Source: an uncultured Flavobacteriales bacterium
GTDB lineage: Bacteria; Bacteroidota; Bacteroidia; Flavobacteriales_G; Salibacteraceae
Reading direction: 5' to 3'
DNA length: 64,000 nucleotides
Assembly: GCA_943788775.1 (NCBI GenBank)
Contig: CALSRO010000005.1
Coordinates: 372,001 to 436,000, forward strand
In this document: piece after piece, positions 32,398 to 40,400 of the stretch
How the letters are laid out: every line of letters begins with the position of its first letter
How positions within the stretch are numbered: the stretch's first letter is position 1
Notes under the pieces: model-generated
What the model was told of the DNA's origin: nothing
Databases searched by the model: none
What the model saw: the letters and a program-made list of their open reading frames with translations, nothing else
Position numbers and translations under genes: made by a program

Positions 32398-34440
32398 TTA
32401 TCGAATTTCCGCTCCTACTTGGAATGCTTTTTCTGGGCTAATGAACATCAATTGACCTTCATCGTTTTCTGCCATCAGAATCATGCCCTTGCTTTCCACG
32501 CCACGAATTTTTCTAGGCTCTAAATTGCATAACACCGATACCGATTTACCAATGACCTGTTCTGGTGAATAGTGCTGAGCAATGCCAGAAACAATGGTCC
32601 TGGTCTCCGAACCTAAATCGACCGCTAACTGCAGCAATTTGTCTGCTTTTTTTACTTTTTCTGCACTGAGAATAGTTCCAACTCTGATGTCCATTTTCAT
32701 GAACTCATCGAAGGAAATATTGTCTTTGAATGGTCTCTCAATATTTTCTACAACGGGTTCAGGTTTACTATCCGCTAGTTTTTTCATTTGCTTTTCAACA
32801 TCCTCATCTTCCACTTTAGCGAACAGAAGAACCGCATCACCAATTTCGTGACCGTCTAAAAAGCCATTGAAGACGCGATCGATTTGCAGCATTTCACGGA
32901 TGCGGTTTGCGGCCTCTGGCATGAATGGGTCAATGGCGGTTGCTAAATGCGCAGTTATGTTCAAAGCGCTGAACATGATCTTTCGAACCTCCTCAGGGTT
33001 GGTTTTTTGCAACTTCCAAGGTTCTAAGTCGGCGAAGAATTTGTTTCCGAAGCGAGCCAAGTTCATGGCCTCACTCAATCCGTCTCTAAACTTGAATTGA
33101 GCTATGAATTCTTGAGATTTTGAAATAGAAGCCAAGCATTGATCCGTGATTTCCCAATCGGTTTCGCTAAAAGGAACCAATCCATTGTAATACTTGTTGG
33201 TCAATACTACCACTCGGTTTATAAAGTTTCCGAGTATAGCCACTAACTCATTATTCACTCTGGCTTGATAATCCGCCCAGGTGAATTCACTGTCCTTCGT
33301 TTCTGGTGCAATGGATGTTAAAACATATCGTAATTCATCCTTTCGATTTGGGAAATCCTCCAAGTATTCGTGTAGCCACACTGCATGATTTCTTGAAGTT
33401 GAAATCTTATCACCTTCTAGGTTCAAGAACTCATTTGCAGGAACATTCACTGGTAAATTGAACCCACCGTGTTCCTTTAAAATGATTGGAAAAATGATAC
33501 AGTGAAAAACAATGTTGTCCTTGCCAATAAAGTGTACAAGGTCCGAATCCTTGTCCTGCCACCATTTTTTCCAGGCTTCGGGATTTTCCTGATCGATTGC
33601 CCATTGTTTCGTTGCTGAGATGTATCCAATGGGTGCATCCAGCCAAACGTAGAGCACTTTTCCATCCGCACCTTCTAAAGGTACGGGCACCCCCCAGTCT
33701 AGATCGCGTGTCATGGCTCTATCTCCTAGACCACTTTCCACCCAACTCAAACATTGCCCAACAACTTGCTTTCGCCAATTGGTTGAATTGTGATGTGGCT
33801 CACCATTTAATCTTCCATCACGTATAAACTCTTCAATCCAACCAGCATGGTCTCCCATGGGCAAGCAGAAATGCCAGGTTTTTTTCAATTCAGGCTGAGC
33901 GCCACTCAAGGTTGAATGCGGATTAATCAATTCGGTTGGACTCAGTGTCTTGCCGCAATTTTCACATTGATCTCCATAAGCTCTTTCACTTTGACAGTTT
34001 GGGCAAGTGCCCATGATGAAACGATCAGCTAGGAATTGCTTCGCCTCCGGATCATACATCTGTTCGTTTTCCACTTTTTTGAAAACGCCTTTTTCATAAA
34101 GTGCAAGGAAAAAATCCTGTGCCGTTTTATGATGAAGTTCTGCAGAAGTGCGGTGATAGATGTCAAAATCGATCCCAAATTCCTCGAAGGCTTTTTTATT
34201 GATTCCGTGATATTTGTTTACAATTTCTTGTGGAGTGGTTTTCTCCTTGATTGCCTTCATGCTTATGGCTGCCCCATGCTCATCGCTACCGCAAACGTGC
34301 AATACATTTTCATGTCCAACTTTTGCTCTTAAATAGCGGGTGTATATATCCGCAGGAAGGTAAGCGCCAGCGATGTGACCAATGTGCAATGGGCCGTTGG
34401 CATATGGCAGGGCAGAGGTGATGAGGTGTCGCTTAGACAT
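32398..34440 (-). CDS. metG: methionyl-tRNA synthetase
   Basis: 680 residues. The class I signatures are PYANGPLHIGHIAGAYLPAD (HIGH as HIGH, residues about 12-30) and GDKISTSRNHAVW (KMSKS as KISTS). A zinc knuckle of four cysteines is visible in TCPNCQSERAYGDQCENCGK. The C-terminal ~110 residues (FMKMDIRVGTILSAEKVKKA) form the EMAP-II-like tRNA-binding domain seen in dimeric MetRS. It charges both initiator and elongator tRNA-Met in the cytoplasm. A -7 box TACTTTTG lies about 70 bp upstream of the start. Confidence 0.97.
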   Translation of the reverse strand: MSKRHLITSALPYANGPLHIGHIAGAYLPADIYTRYLRAKVGHENVLHVCGSDEHGAAISMKAIKEKTTPQEIVNKYHGINKKAFEEFGIDFDIYHRTSAELHHKTAQDFFLALYEKGVFKKVENEQMYDPEAKQFLADRFIMGTCPNCQSERAYGDQCENCGKTLSPTELINPHSTLSGAQPELKKTWHFCLPMGDHAGWIEEFIRDGRLNGEPHHNSTNWRKQVVGQCLSWVESGLGDRAMTRDLDWGVPVPLEGADGKVLYVWLDAPIGYISATKQWAIDQENPEAWKKWWQDKDSDLVHFIGKDNIVFHCIIFPIILKEHGGFNLPVNVPANEFLNLEGDKISTSRNHAVWLHEYLEDFPNRKDELRYVLTSIAPETKDSEFTWADYQARVNNELVAILGNFINRVVVLTNKYYNGLVPFSETDWEITDQCLASISKSQEFIAQFKFRDGLSEAMNLARFGNKFFADLEPWKLQKTNPEEVRKIMFSALNITAHLATAIDPFMPEAANRIREMLQIDRVFNGFLDGHEIGDAVLLFAKVEDEDVEKQMKKLADSKPEPVVENIERPFKDNISFDEFMKMDIRVGTILSAEKVKKADKLLQLAVDLGSETRTIVSGIAQHYSPEQVIGKSVSVLCNLEPRKIRGVESKGMILMAENDEGQLMFISPEKAFQVGAEIR

Positions 34441-34502
34441 GAATCAATTTCAATATTAAAGTTTCAACGTTCATGAATGACTATTGCTTTCATTCAAGGC
34501 GG

Positions 34503-34510
34503 CAAAAGTA
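34503..34510 (-). promoter_or_regulatory. -7 box TACTTTTG upstream of metG
   Basis: Perfect TAnnTTTG on the minus strand in the 86-bp gap between metG and the divergent carboxypeptidase. No -33 match at 19 bp was found, so confidence is modest. Confidence 0.35.
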
Positions 34511-34526
34511 GTAATACCTTAGTCGC

Positions 34527-35429
34527 ATGGATAGACCCAAATACCTCAAAAATGGCGACACAGTTGCTATAGTGGCAACAGCCAAAAAGTTGAATCCTGC
34601 AGAAATAGATGGCGCCATTCTTCACATTAAGTCTTGGGGTTTGAACGTGATTTGTGGTCCAAACTTGTATGCGGATTATAATCAATTTGCCGGTTCTGAT
34701 GAACAACGAGCCAGCGATTTGCAGTGGGCCATAGATCATCCGGAAGTGAAGGCTGTTCTATTTGCACGGGGTGGTTATGGCACAGCGCGGATCATTGATT
34801 TCATTGATTGGGAGACATTCATAAAATCACCAAAATGGTTGTGTGGATTCAGTGATTTAACCGTTTTGCACAGTCATGTTCAGAATACACTAGGAATAGA
34901 AACCCTTCATTCAACCATGCCCATTTTTTTCAAGGACGGAACACCAAATGATGGCAGTGAATCTTTGAGAAAAACGTTGTTTGGCGAAGTGATTAGTTTG
35001 CATTGGTCCGCCCATGAACTAAACCGAGCCGGAACGGCAAGCGGATCAATAGTAGGAGGTAATCTGAGCGTTTTGTATTCCATCATGGGTACTCCGAGTC
35101 AGATGGATTTTTCAGGTAAACTTCTATTTCTCGAGGACTTGACGGAAAACCTTTATCACATCGATCGAATGATGATGCAGTTTAAAAGAGCTGGACATCT
35201 TTCTAAACTTGCCGGATTGGTTGTTGGTCAATTTACTGAAATGGAAGACAACACTGTGCCTTTTGGTAAATCTGCGGATGAAATCATTTTAGATGCCGTT
35301 TCGGAATACAATTATCCAGTTGCATTTGACGCTCCCATAGGTCATGTGACAAAGAATTTAGCCTCAGTTCATGGTGGAAATGCCAAAGTTGTTGTCACGA
35401 ACCAACATTCTATAATTAAGTACTCCTGA
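34527..35429 (+). CDS. LD-carboxypeptidase (S66 muramoyl-tetrapeptide carboxypeptidase)
   Basis: 300 residues. LKNGDTVAIVATAKKLNP at the N-terminus, AVLFARGGYGTARIIDFIDW, the nucleophile serine in WLCGFSDLTVLHSH, LLFLEDLTENLYHIDRMMMQ with the acid, and GHVTKNLASVHGG with the histidine together show the Ser-Glu-His arrangement of the S66 family. It removes the terminal D-alanine from tetrapeptides during peptidoglycan recycling in the cytoplasm. It stands alone, divergent from metG. Confidence 0.9.
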   Translation: MDRPKYLKNGDTVAIVATAKKLNPAEIDGAILHIKSWGLNVICGPNLYADYNQFAGSDEQRASDLQWAIDHPEVKAVLFARGGYGTARIIDFIDWETFIKSPKWLCGFSDLTVLHSHVQNTLGIETLHSTMPIFFKDGTPNDGSESLRKTLFGEVISLHWSAHELNRAGTASGSIVGGNLSVLYSIMGTPSQMDFSGKLLFLEDLTENLYHIDRMMMQFKRAGHLSKLAGLVVGQFTEMEDNTVPFGKSADEIILDAVSEYNYPVAFDAPIGHVTKNLASVHGGNAKVVVTNQHSIIKYS

Positions 35430-35445
35430 ATAGTCTTGTAATGTC

Positions 35446-36912
35446 TTATTCTTGTTTCGAATAATAAAGTTTCGGGGTAGGTGCGATCTTCCATTTATAC
35501 AAGAGTTCAGCATTCCATTTGGAATTTGAAGGTTTTAAAATAGGATACCACGAAAGAACTGTTGTACCGCTGTCCAATTGAACTGTATCAGCGGAAGAAT
35601 TCGAAATTTTATATAATCCGCGCATTTCTTGCTCATGTTCATGAAACTTCGGCTCATCGGAAATAGTAAACACGGATAACACTATCACTATAAATGATGC
35701 ATAAACAGCTTTTTTTGGTCCAGTGACCGTGTTTAAGGTAGAAATGGTGGTTGATCCGAATAAAATGAAAATTCCGATTGTGATCGGTAGAAGAGTGTCA
35801 TATCTGATTATATGGGGTCTGTAGTCACGATAACCTCCTAATGGAAGTAAAACGATGTAAATAATCGAAAAGACTAGGAACCATGTTGCATAATTCCATA
35901 GGCGTGATCCAATTGAATCATCTGACTTCGTTTTTACGATGTAATGGTTTAGTAAAATCGTTAGAATAAGTAGTGGGATCGCAATCTTGCTCGTTAAATA
36001 TTTGAACAGGCCTATTGGTAGCTCTTTGTACGAATCAAGTAATGAATATGGATACAGATTTTGGTTAGAATTATTTTGACCTAAAACCAGCGAATACACC
36101 GCAAATAGAGATACTGGCAAGAGATATAGTAGGAATACTTTCAATGAAGGATTCTTGGTGCTTAATAAATTGTGAAACCAGAGTTTAAAGCCCTTTCTGG
36201 GTATGCTCATTAGCTGAGACATGACTATTAACATGGTTGTTACGAGTACGATCGCAGGGTTTAATGGTCCACTTAAACAAACGACCATGCCTAAAGGAAA
36301 CATTACTAGAAATATCCAATTTGGTTGGTCTTGTAATTTTTTTTGAACTCCACCAATAAATAGTGGCAGGTAAAATATGAGCAAATAGATTAGGGGAAGA
36401 GCATAGGAAAATGCATACGTAATGGATCGGTCTATTATTCCAATTTTCACTCGATAACCATGAGTCTGAAAAAGGGCTGATAGGATGACACAACAAAGAA
36501 TGAAATCAATAGATTGGAGCTTAAACCCACCATTTATTATTGATGCAAGAAGTATGATGATAATGAGCTGCATGGAGGTTTTCGCTATTCCAATGCTCAT
36601 GTAAACACTTTGTATTGGGTCGAAGAAATTTTGGAGAAATATTGGCATGTTTCCCAGAAATTGTTTCATAGGCCAATGCATGAAAAACCTGTTCGGATTC
36701 GGATACGATTCCTGATCCAGGATTGCATTCAAACCAAGGGGGCTTTCAAGTACTTTTTCGAATTCAGGTAAGGGTAAAACACTCTCCACTACATCTCCGT
36801 CAAGTGGTGTGGCGTAATGCTGTCTAAAGGAGTATGCTAAATCCGAGAGGAATAATATTGCAAGAATGACGTAGCCAATTTTCCTTATTGAATTATCTCC
36901 GTAAGAACTCAT
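35446..36912 (-). CDS. polytopic membrane protein of unknown function
   Basis: 488 residues with about 10-11 hydrophobic helices and an AT-rich coding sequence. The first periplasmic-side loop (after helix 1, around residues 34-85) contains TPLDGDVVESVLPL and DQESYPNPNRFFMHWPMKQF. An acidic first loop followed by many helices recalls GT-C-type glycosyltransferases, but no definite motif was recognised. The C-terminal ~60 residues after the last helix are soluble. It is a single gene, convergent with the LD-carboxypeptidase. Confidence 0.6.
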   Translation of the reverse strand: MSSYGDNSIRKIGYVILAILFLSDLAYSFRQHYATPLDGDVVESVLPLPEFEKVLESPLGLNAILDQESYPNPNRFFMHWPMKQFLGNMPIFLQNFFDPIQSVYMSIGIAKTSMQLIIIILLASIINGGFKLQSIDFILCCVILSALFQTHGYRVKIGIIDRSITYAFSYALPLIYLLIFYLPLFIGGVQKKLQDQPNWIFLVMFPLGMVVCLSGPLNPAIVLVTTMLIVMSQLMSIPRKGFKLWFHNLLSTKNPSLKVFLLYLLPVSLFAVYSLVLGQNNSNQNLYPYSLLDSYKELPIGLFKYLTSKIAIPLLILTILLNHYIVKTKSDDSIGSRLWNYATWFLVFSIIYIVLLPLGGYRDYRPHIIRYDTLLPITIGIFILFGSTTISTLNTVTGPKKAVYASFIVIVLSVFTISDEPKFHEHEQEMRGLYKISNSSADTVQLDSGTTVLSWYPILKPSNSKWNAELLYKWKIAPTPKLYYSKQE

Positions 36913-37161
36913 TCTTGATTAAAATGAAATCCATGGCGAAAAGTCCTGCTTAATATTTGATTGAATGTCTCCATTTGATGTCAACGACAAAAGTTGAAAT
37001 GACAAGTTCATTGAACGCGACAATACAATTGTACATACTAAAATGTATCGAGCAGATATGTTCGCAATTCCATTTACTATTCAACGGAATTGACCACCAG
37101 ATAAGGGTAGTTTCAGTTTAGGGTGTCCAATCTGTGTATATTCATAAATTCGAAATGGATT

Positions 37162-37524
37162 ATGGCAACACACAATGATTTAGGCGAGAAGGGCGAGAAC
37201 CTAGCGGTGGCTCATTTGATTAAGTCGGGCTACACCATACTCGAACGGAACTGGAGATTTGGCAAAGAAGAAATTGACATCATTGCCAGAATAGGTGAGG
37301 AATTAGTCATTGTCGAGGTGAAAACCCGCAATTCAGATTTTTTTGGCGAGCCTCATGAGTTTGTGGGTAAGGGTAAGCAAAATCACATGATCAGAGCGGC
37401 AAATGCCTACATTGAAAAACACGATTTTGACTTAGAAACACGGTTTGATATTATAGGTATAATCATGAATGTCAAAGGCACTAAAATCGATCACATCGAA
37501 GGAGCTTTCCAGCCTCGATGGTAG
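37162..37524 (+). CDS. YraN/UPF0102-family endonuclease-like protein
   Basis: 120 residues from ATG 37162. The frame extends to 37123, but MATHNDLGEKGENLAVAHLI is the family's usual start. The signature of the UPF0102 fold, ERNWRFGKEEIDIIARIGEE then LVIVEVKTRN, gives a PD-(D/E)xK nuclease core (Glu in GKEEID, Asp, and Glu-x-Lys in EVKTR). Its role is uncertain; a Holliday-junction-resolvase-like nuclease has been proposed from the fold. The 249-bp region before it (36913-37161) holds a weak CAATTCC/GGAATTG inverted repeat and no gene. It is convergent with the DUF2279 gene. Confidence 0.88.
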   Translation: MATHNDLGEKGENLAVAHLIKSGYTILERNWRFGKEEIDIIARIGEELVIVEVKTRNSDFFGEPHEFVGKGKQNHMIRAANAYIEKHDFDLETRFDIIGIIMNVKGTKIDHIEGAFQPRW

Positions 37525-38472
37525 TTAGAAATACAACCAATGTCCTTTTAACCCTTGATGGCTGTTAATCTCTAAGGCAGGAAAAGGGAATTTTACGGCC
37601 CCAAACACGGGGCGCAACCATTTTAAAGGTTTAGGTAAATCAACATGGTCGAGGTCAACATCCAGAGAGAACAGGAATTGCCTTTGCCTCACTCTATTGC
37701 TCGTAATGCTTTTGGTTTCATCGTCTGGGTCTGTCCAAGTATTGGATTCTGCACCCAGTAAATTATTGGCGCTGTATCCCGCTGAAAAAGCCAACCATTT
37801 TGGAAATTTTTCAGGCTTACCAATGAGGCTCCATATGTTGGCGCTGAGCCAATAAGTTTGTCCGTTGTAATCTTTCAACCATTGCTCATAAAGTCCTTCT
37901 CCGTAAAGGTTGCGTGCCCTGCGGCCTTCTGCTCCATTCAGATCCGTGAGTCCACTTGGCCAAAAACTGTACTTGATTTTTACCCGCTGTTCGTGCCATC
38001 CAAATTGTTGAGCCGTAAAAAGCCCTGTTCCGATGGTGTTAAATAGCAGATCGTAATTGCTGAACCCCCAACCTGAAGAAAAGCCATCCATCACTTCTAC
38101 CGCCAATTGGTAACTATATCCAAGCCCAGCCGCATACCAAATGGAATTATTCTCTTTGATCCCTGCCCAACGGTTTAGTTTATATAAGTTGTTGCTGATT
38201 TGATATGCTGTAGCCGAATGGCCCACTTTGTCCATTTGCTGCCAACCAGGCCAATCATTAAAAAAGTGAAAGCCACCCGTTTGATACTCACTATACCAAG
38301 CAAATTGTAAAGCACCTAAGGTGGATGCGTATGTCGTGCCTTGACCAATTGCGAGCGCCACCGAACGAGGTTTGCTCAAGGTGTCTGCTGGAGCGAAAAT
38401 TCCCTGTCCGAACAGTAGCCCACCGTGCAGTAATAGGCAGACCAAACTAGTTTTTAGTGCAACAGACAGCAT
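37525..38472 (-). CDS. DUF2279-family secreted protein
   Basis: 315 residues from ATG 38472 (MLSVALKTSLVCLLLHGGLL, a signal peptide). The frame extends 56 codons further upstream, but that part runs through the methyltransferase coding region. FFNDWPGWQQMDKVGHSATA, AGLGYSYQLAVEVMDGFSSG and FSNYDLLFNTIGTGLF are the DUF2279/YfiM-like membrane-associated signature, with conserved His and Asp. It is probably an outer-membrane or periplasmic protein; its function is unknown. It overlaps the end of the methyltransferase gene by 26 bp and is likely cotranscribed. Confidence 0.78.
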   Translation of the reverse strand: MLSVALKTSLVCLLLHGGLLFGQGIFAPADTLSKPRSVALAIGQGTTYASTLGALQFAWYSEYQTGGFHFFNDWPGWQQMDKVGHSATAYQISNNLYKLNRWAGIKENNSIWYAAGLGYSYQLAVEVMDGFSSGWGFSNYDLLFNTIGTGLFTAQQFGWHEQRVKIKYSFWPSGLTDLNGAEGRRARNLYGEGLYEQWLKDYNGQTYWLSANIWSLIGKPEKFPKWLAFSAGYSANNLLGAESNTWTDPDDETKSITSNRVRQRQFLFSLDVDLDHVDLPKPLKWLRPVFGAVKFPFPALEINSHQGLKGHWLYF

Positions 38473-39133
38473 AATAGTTGAAGAAGAAACCTGTTTTGAT
38501 GAGTACGTGTTTTTCAATGGATAAACCTGCTGATTCGAATTTGGAAAGATACTCTCCCAAATCAAATTGATGCGGGTGGAGTATGTCAAAAGGAAGGGCT
38601 CGGAACAACCATTTGGCCATCTTGAAATTATGACAATCAATGCTAATTATTACGGAATGATTGGGCTTGGCCGCAGCTACGAGAAGGCTTAGAGCCTGAT
38701 CGAAGTCCTTTACATGATTGATTACGTTCAAGCAAAAAACGAAGTCAAATTCATTTTTCCATTGAATCGATTCAATAGGAAGCGAATGAAAATCAACGTA
38801 GGGGTAGTCTGGCTTTGAGAAATGTGAGATTTCATTTTGGTAAAAACCCAAGAGGGGGTCGCAGGCCATTACGACACAATTACCTAGGCTAATGAATATC
38901 CCGGCAGGACCACAGCCTGCATCCAACACTTTTGAACCTGATGGAATGTCTAGATCTAGTTGAACTTTGAACTTACTCCAATACTGTTGTTTCCAATCTA
39001 GGTACTTCGTTTTTGGGCGTGATTTCAGGTAGTGTAACCACCATTTTTTTTCAAACCATTGTGCCCATAGCCATCGCATTGCGCCAAATGTAGCGACCCT
39101 AATTAGGCTGATTGAATTAAAGTACCTTTGCAA
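38447..39133 (-). CDS. class I SAM-dependent methyltransferase
   Basis: 228 residues. Motif I GSKVLDAGCGPAGIFISLGN (about residues 63-82), the acidic end of strand 2 (ACDPLLGF) and FDFVFCLNVINHVKDFDQAL for motif post-II/III are typical of the small-molecule methyltransferase_11/25 group. The N-terminal 55 residues are basic and aromatic (RWLWAQWFEKKWWLHYLKSR). The substrate is unknown. The next gene on the same strand, DUF2279, starts inside its 3' end. Confidence 0.82.
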   Translation of the reverse strand: MQRYFNSISLIRVATFGAMRWLWAQWFEKKWWLHYLKSRPKTKYLDWKQQYWSKFKVQLDLDIPSGSKVLDAGCGPAGIFISLGNCVVMACDPLLGFYQNEISHFSKPDYPYVDFHSLPIESIQWKNEFDFVFCLNVINHVKDFDQALSLLVAAAKPNHSVIISIDCHNFKMAKWLFRALPFDILHPHQFDLGEYLSKFESAGLSIEKHVLIKTGFFFNYYAVCCTKN

Positions 39134-39149
39134 CTACAAAAAATGCGTC

Positions 39150-40301
39150 ATGGCAAAAAAGAGTACTTGGGAAAAGAGAGCGAGTAAAGTGAAGAAGGAA
39201 GAGCATATTGTGCTCGGTGGAAATACAAACCGCAAGAAACATGGGGTGAAGAAAAAGTACACCACATCGAAGGATGGTGAAGGATACAAAGGTGGAGGAG
39301 AAGGAAAGTCAAAACCTAGCTATACCATCACGAGAGAAGGAGATGGGGATAAAAAACCAGGGGCTGGTCGATCTGATCGTCCAAATTTCAAAAGCAATGA
39401 CAAGCGAGGAAATTTTAAATCGACAGATAAGCCTTACAGTAAGTTTAGAAAAGACGAAAAGGACGGGGCATTTAAAGGAAAAGGGAATGCTCGAAATGAT
39501 TTCAGAAAGGACGACCGTAAAAAGTCACATTCTAAATTTTTGAACGATCAACATTTTGAAGGATTTGAGCAACGCGGTCAAGCTCCTGACGATCTGATTC
39601 GATTGAATAAGTATTTGTCTATGGCGGGTGTCTGTTCAAGACGCGAGGCCGATACCTTCATTGAAGAAGGTATGGTCACTGTGAATGGCGAAGTTGTGAC
39701 TGCTTTGGGTACTAAGGTCAAGCCAACAGACGAGGTGAGATATGCAGGTGAGCGCGTTAAAGCGGAAGCTGTTCGTTATGTGTTGTTGAACAAGCCAAAG
39801 GATTGTATCACTACACTCAGCGATGAGCGAGGCCGAAGCACTGTGATGGGTTTGGTGAAGAATGCTTGTAAAGAGCGGATATTTCCTGTAGGGCGATTAG
39901 ATCGCAATACTACTGGACTCATTTTAATTACCAACGATGGTGATTTAGCTAAAAAGCTGAGCCATCCAAGTCACGAAATCCGGAAGGTATATCATGTTAT
40001 TACTGATAAGAATGTATCGGTAGCAGATTTGAAAAAACTGGAAAGCGGAATTGAATTAGAAGATGGCATCGCCAAGGCAGATGCTGCTCTGTTCGCAGGT
40101 GATGGTTCTGTCAGAAACGAAATCGGTTTAGAAATTCACAGTGGCAAGAATCGTATTGTGCGTAGAATGTTCGAAGCCATGGGCTATGTAGTTACCAAAC
40201 TGGATCGAGCTGCATTTGCTGGTCTCAGCAAAAAAGGATTGCCTCGTGGAAGATGGAGACACCTCACGGAAAAAGAGGTGAACTACCTGAAGATGCTCTA
40301 A
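39150..40301 (+). CDS. RluB/RluF-type rRNA pseudouridine synthase with long basic N-terminal extension
   Basis: 383 residues. The first ~145 are low-complexity and highly charged (Lys, Gly, Asp and Arg rich), a feature common in Bacteroidota members and presumably RNA-binding. An S4 domain (RLNKYLSMAGVCSRREADTF) follows at about 150-195. The RsuA-type catalytic domain has the catalytic aspartate in FPVGRLDRNTTGLILITNDG and the closing EGKNRIVRRMF-like SGKNRIVRRMFEAMG. It isomerises a uridine in 23S rRNA. It is divergent from the methyltransferase gene with 16 bp between the starts. Confidence 0.93.
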   Translation: MAKKSTWEKRASKVKKEEHIVLGGNTNRKKHGVKKKYTTSKDGEGYKGGGEGKSKPSYTITREGDGDKKPGAGRSDRPNFKSNDKRGNFKSTDKPYSKFRKDEKDGAFKGKGNARNDFRKDDRKKSHSKFLNDQHFEGFEQRGQAPDDLIRLNKYLSMAGVCSRREADTFIEEGMVTVNGEVVTALGTKVKPTDEVRYAGERVKAEAVRYVLLNKPKDCITTLSDERGRSTVMGLVKNACKERIFPVGRLDRNTTGLILITNDGDLAKKLSHPSHEIRKVYHVITDKNVSVADLKKLESGIELEDGIAKADAALFAGDGSVRNEIGLEIHSGKNRIVRRMFEAMGYVVTKLDRAAFAGLSKKGLPRGRWRHLTEKEVNYLKML

Positions 40302-40400
40302 GCTAAAACTCGAAGGTTTAAAAGTCCTTTTACTTCCTCATTTCTTGGCGCAGTTCGTGCTTAGTTTCGAATAATTGAACTTTTGGTTCGTTTATAAACT

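Noticed and set aside
37065-37092. CAATTCC/GGAATTG inverted repeat as a terminator or operator
   Set aside because: Short arms, 14-bp loop and no T-run or promoter alignment; likely chance in AT-rich DNA.
39150-39590. The low-complexity charged N-terminus of the pseudouridine synthase as a separate gene
   Set aside because: It is in frame with the S4 domain and such extensions are common in this phylum.
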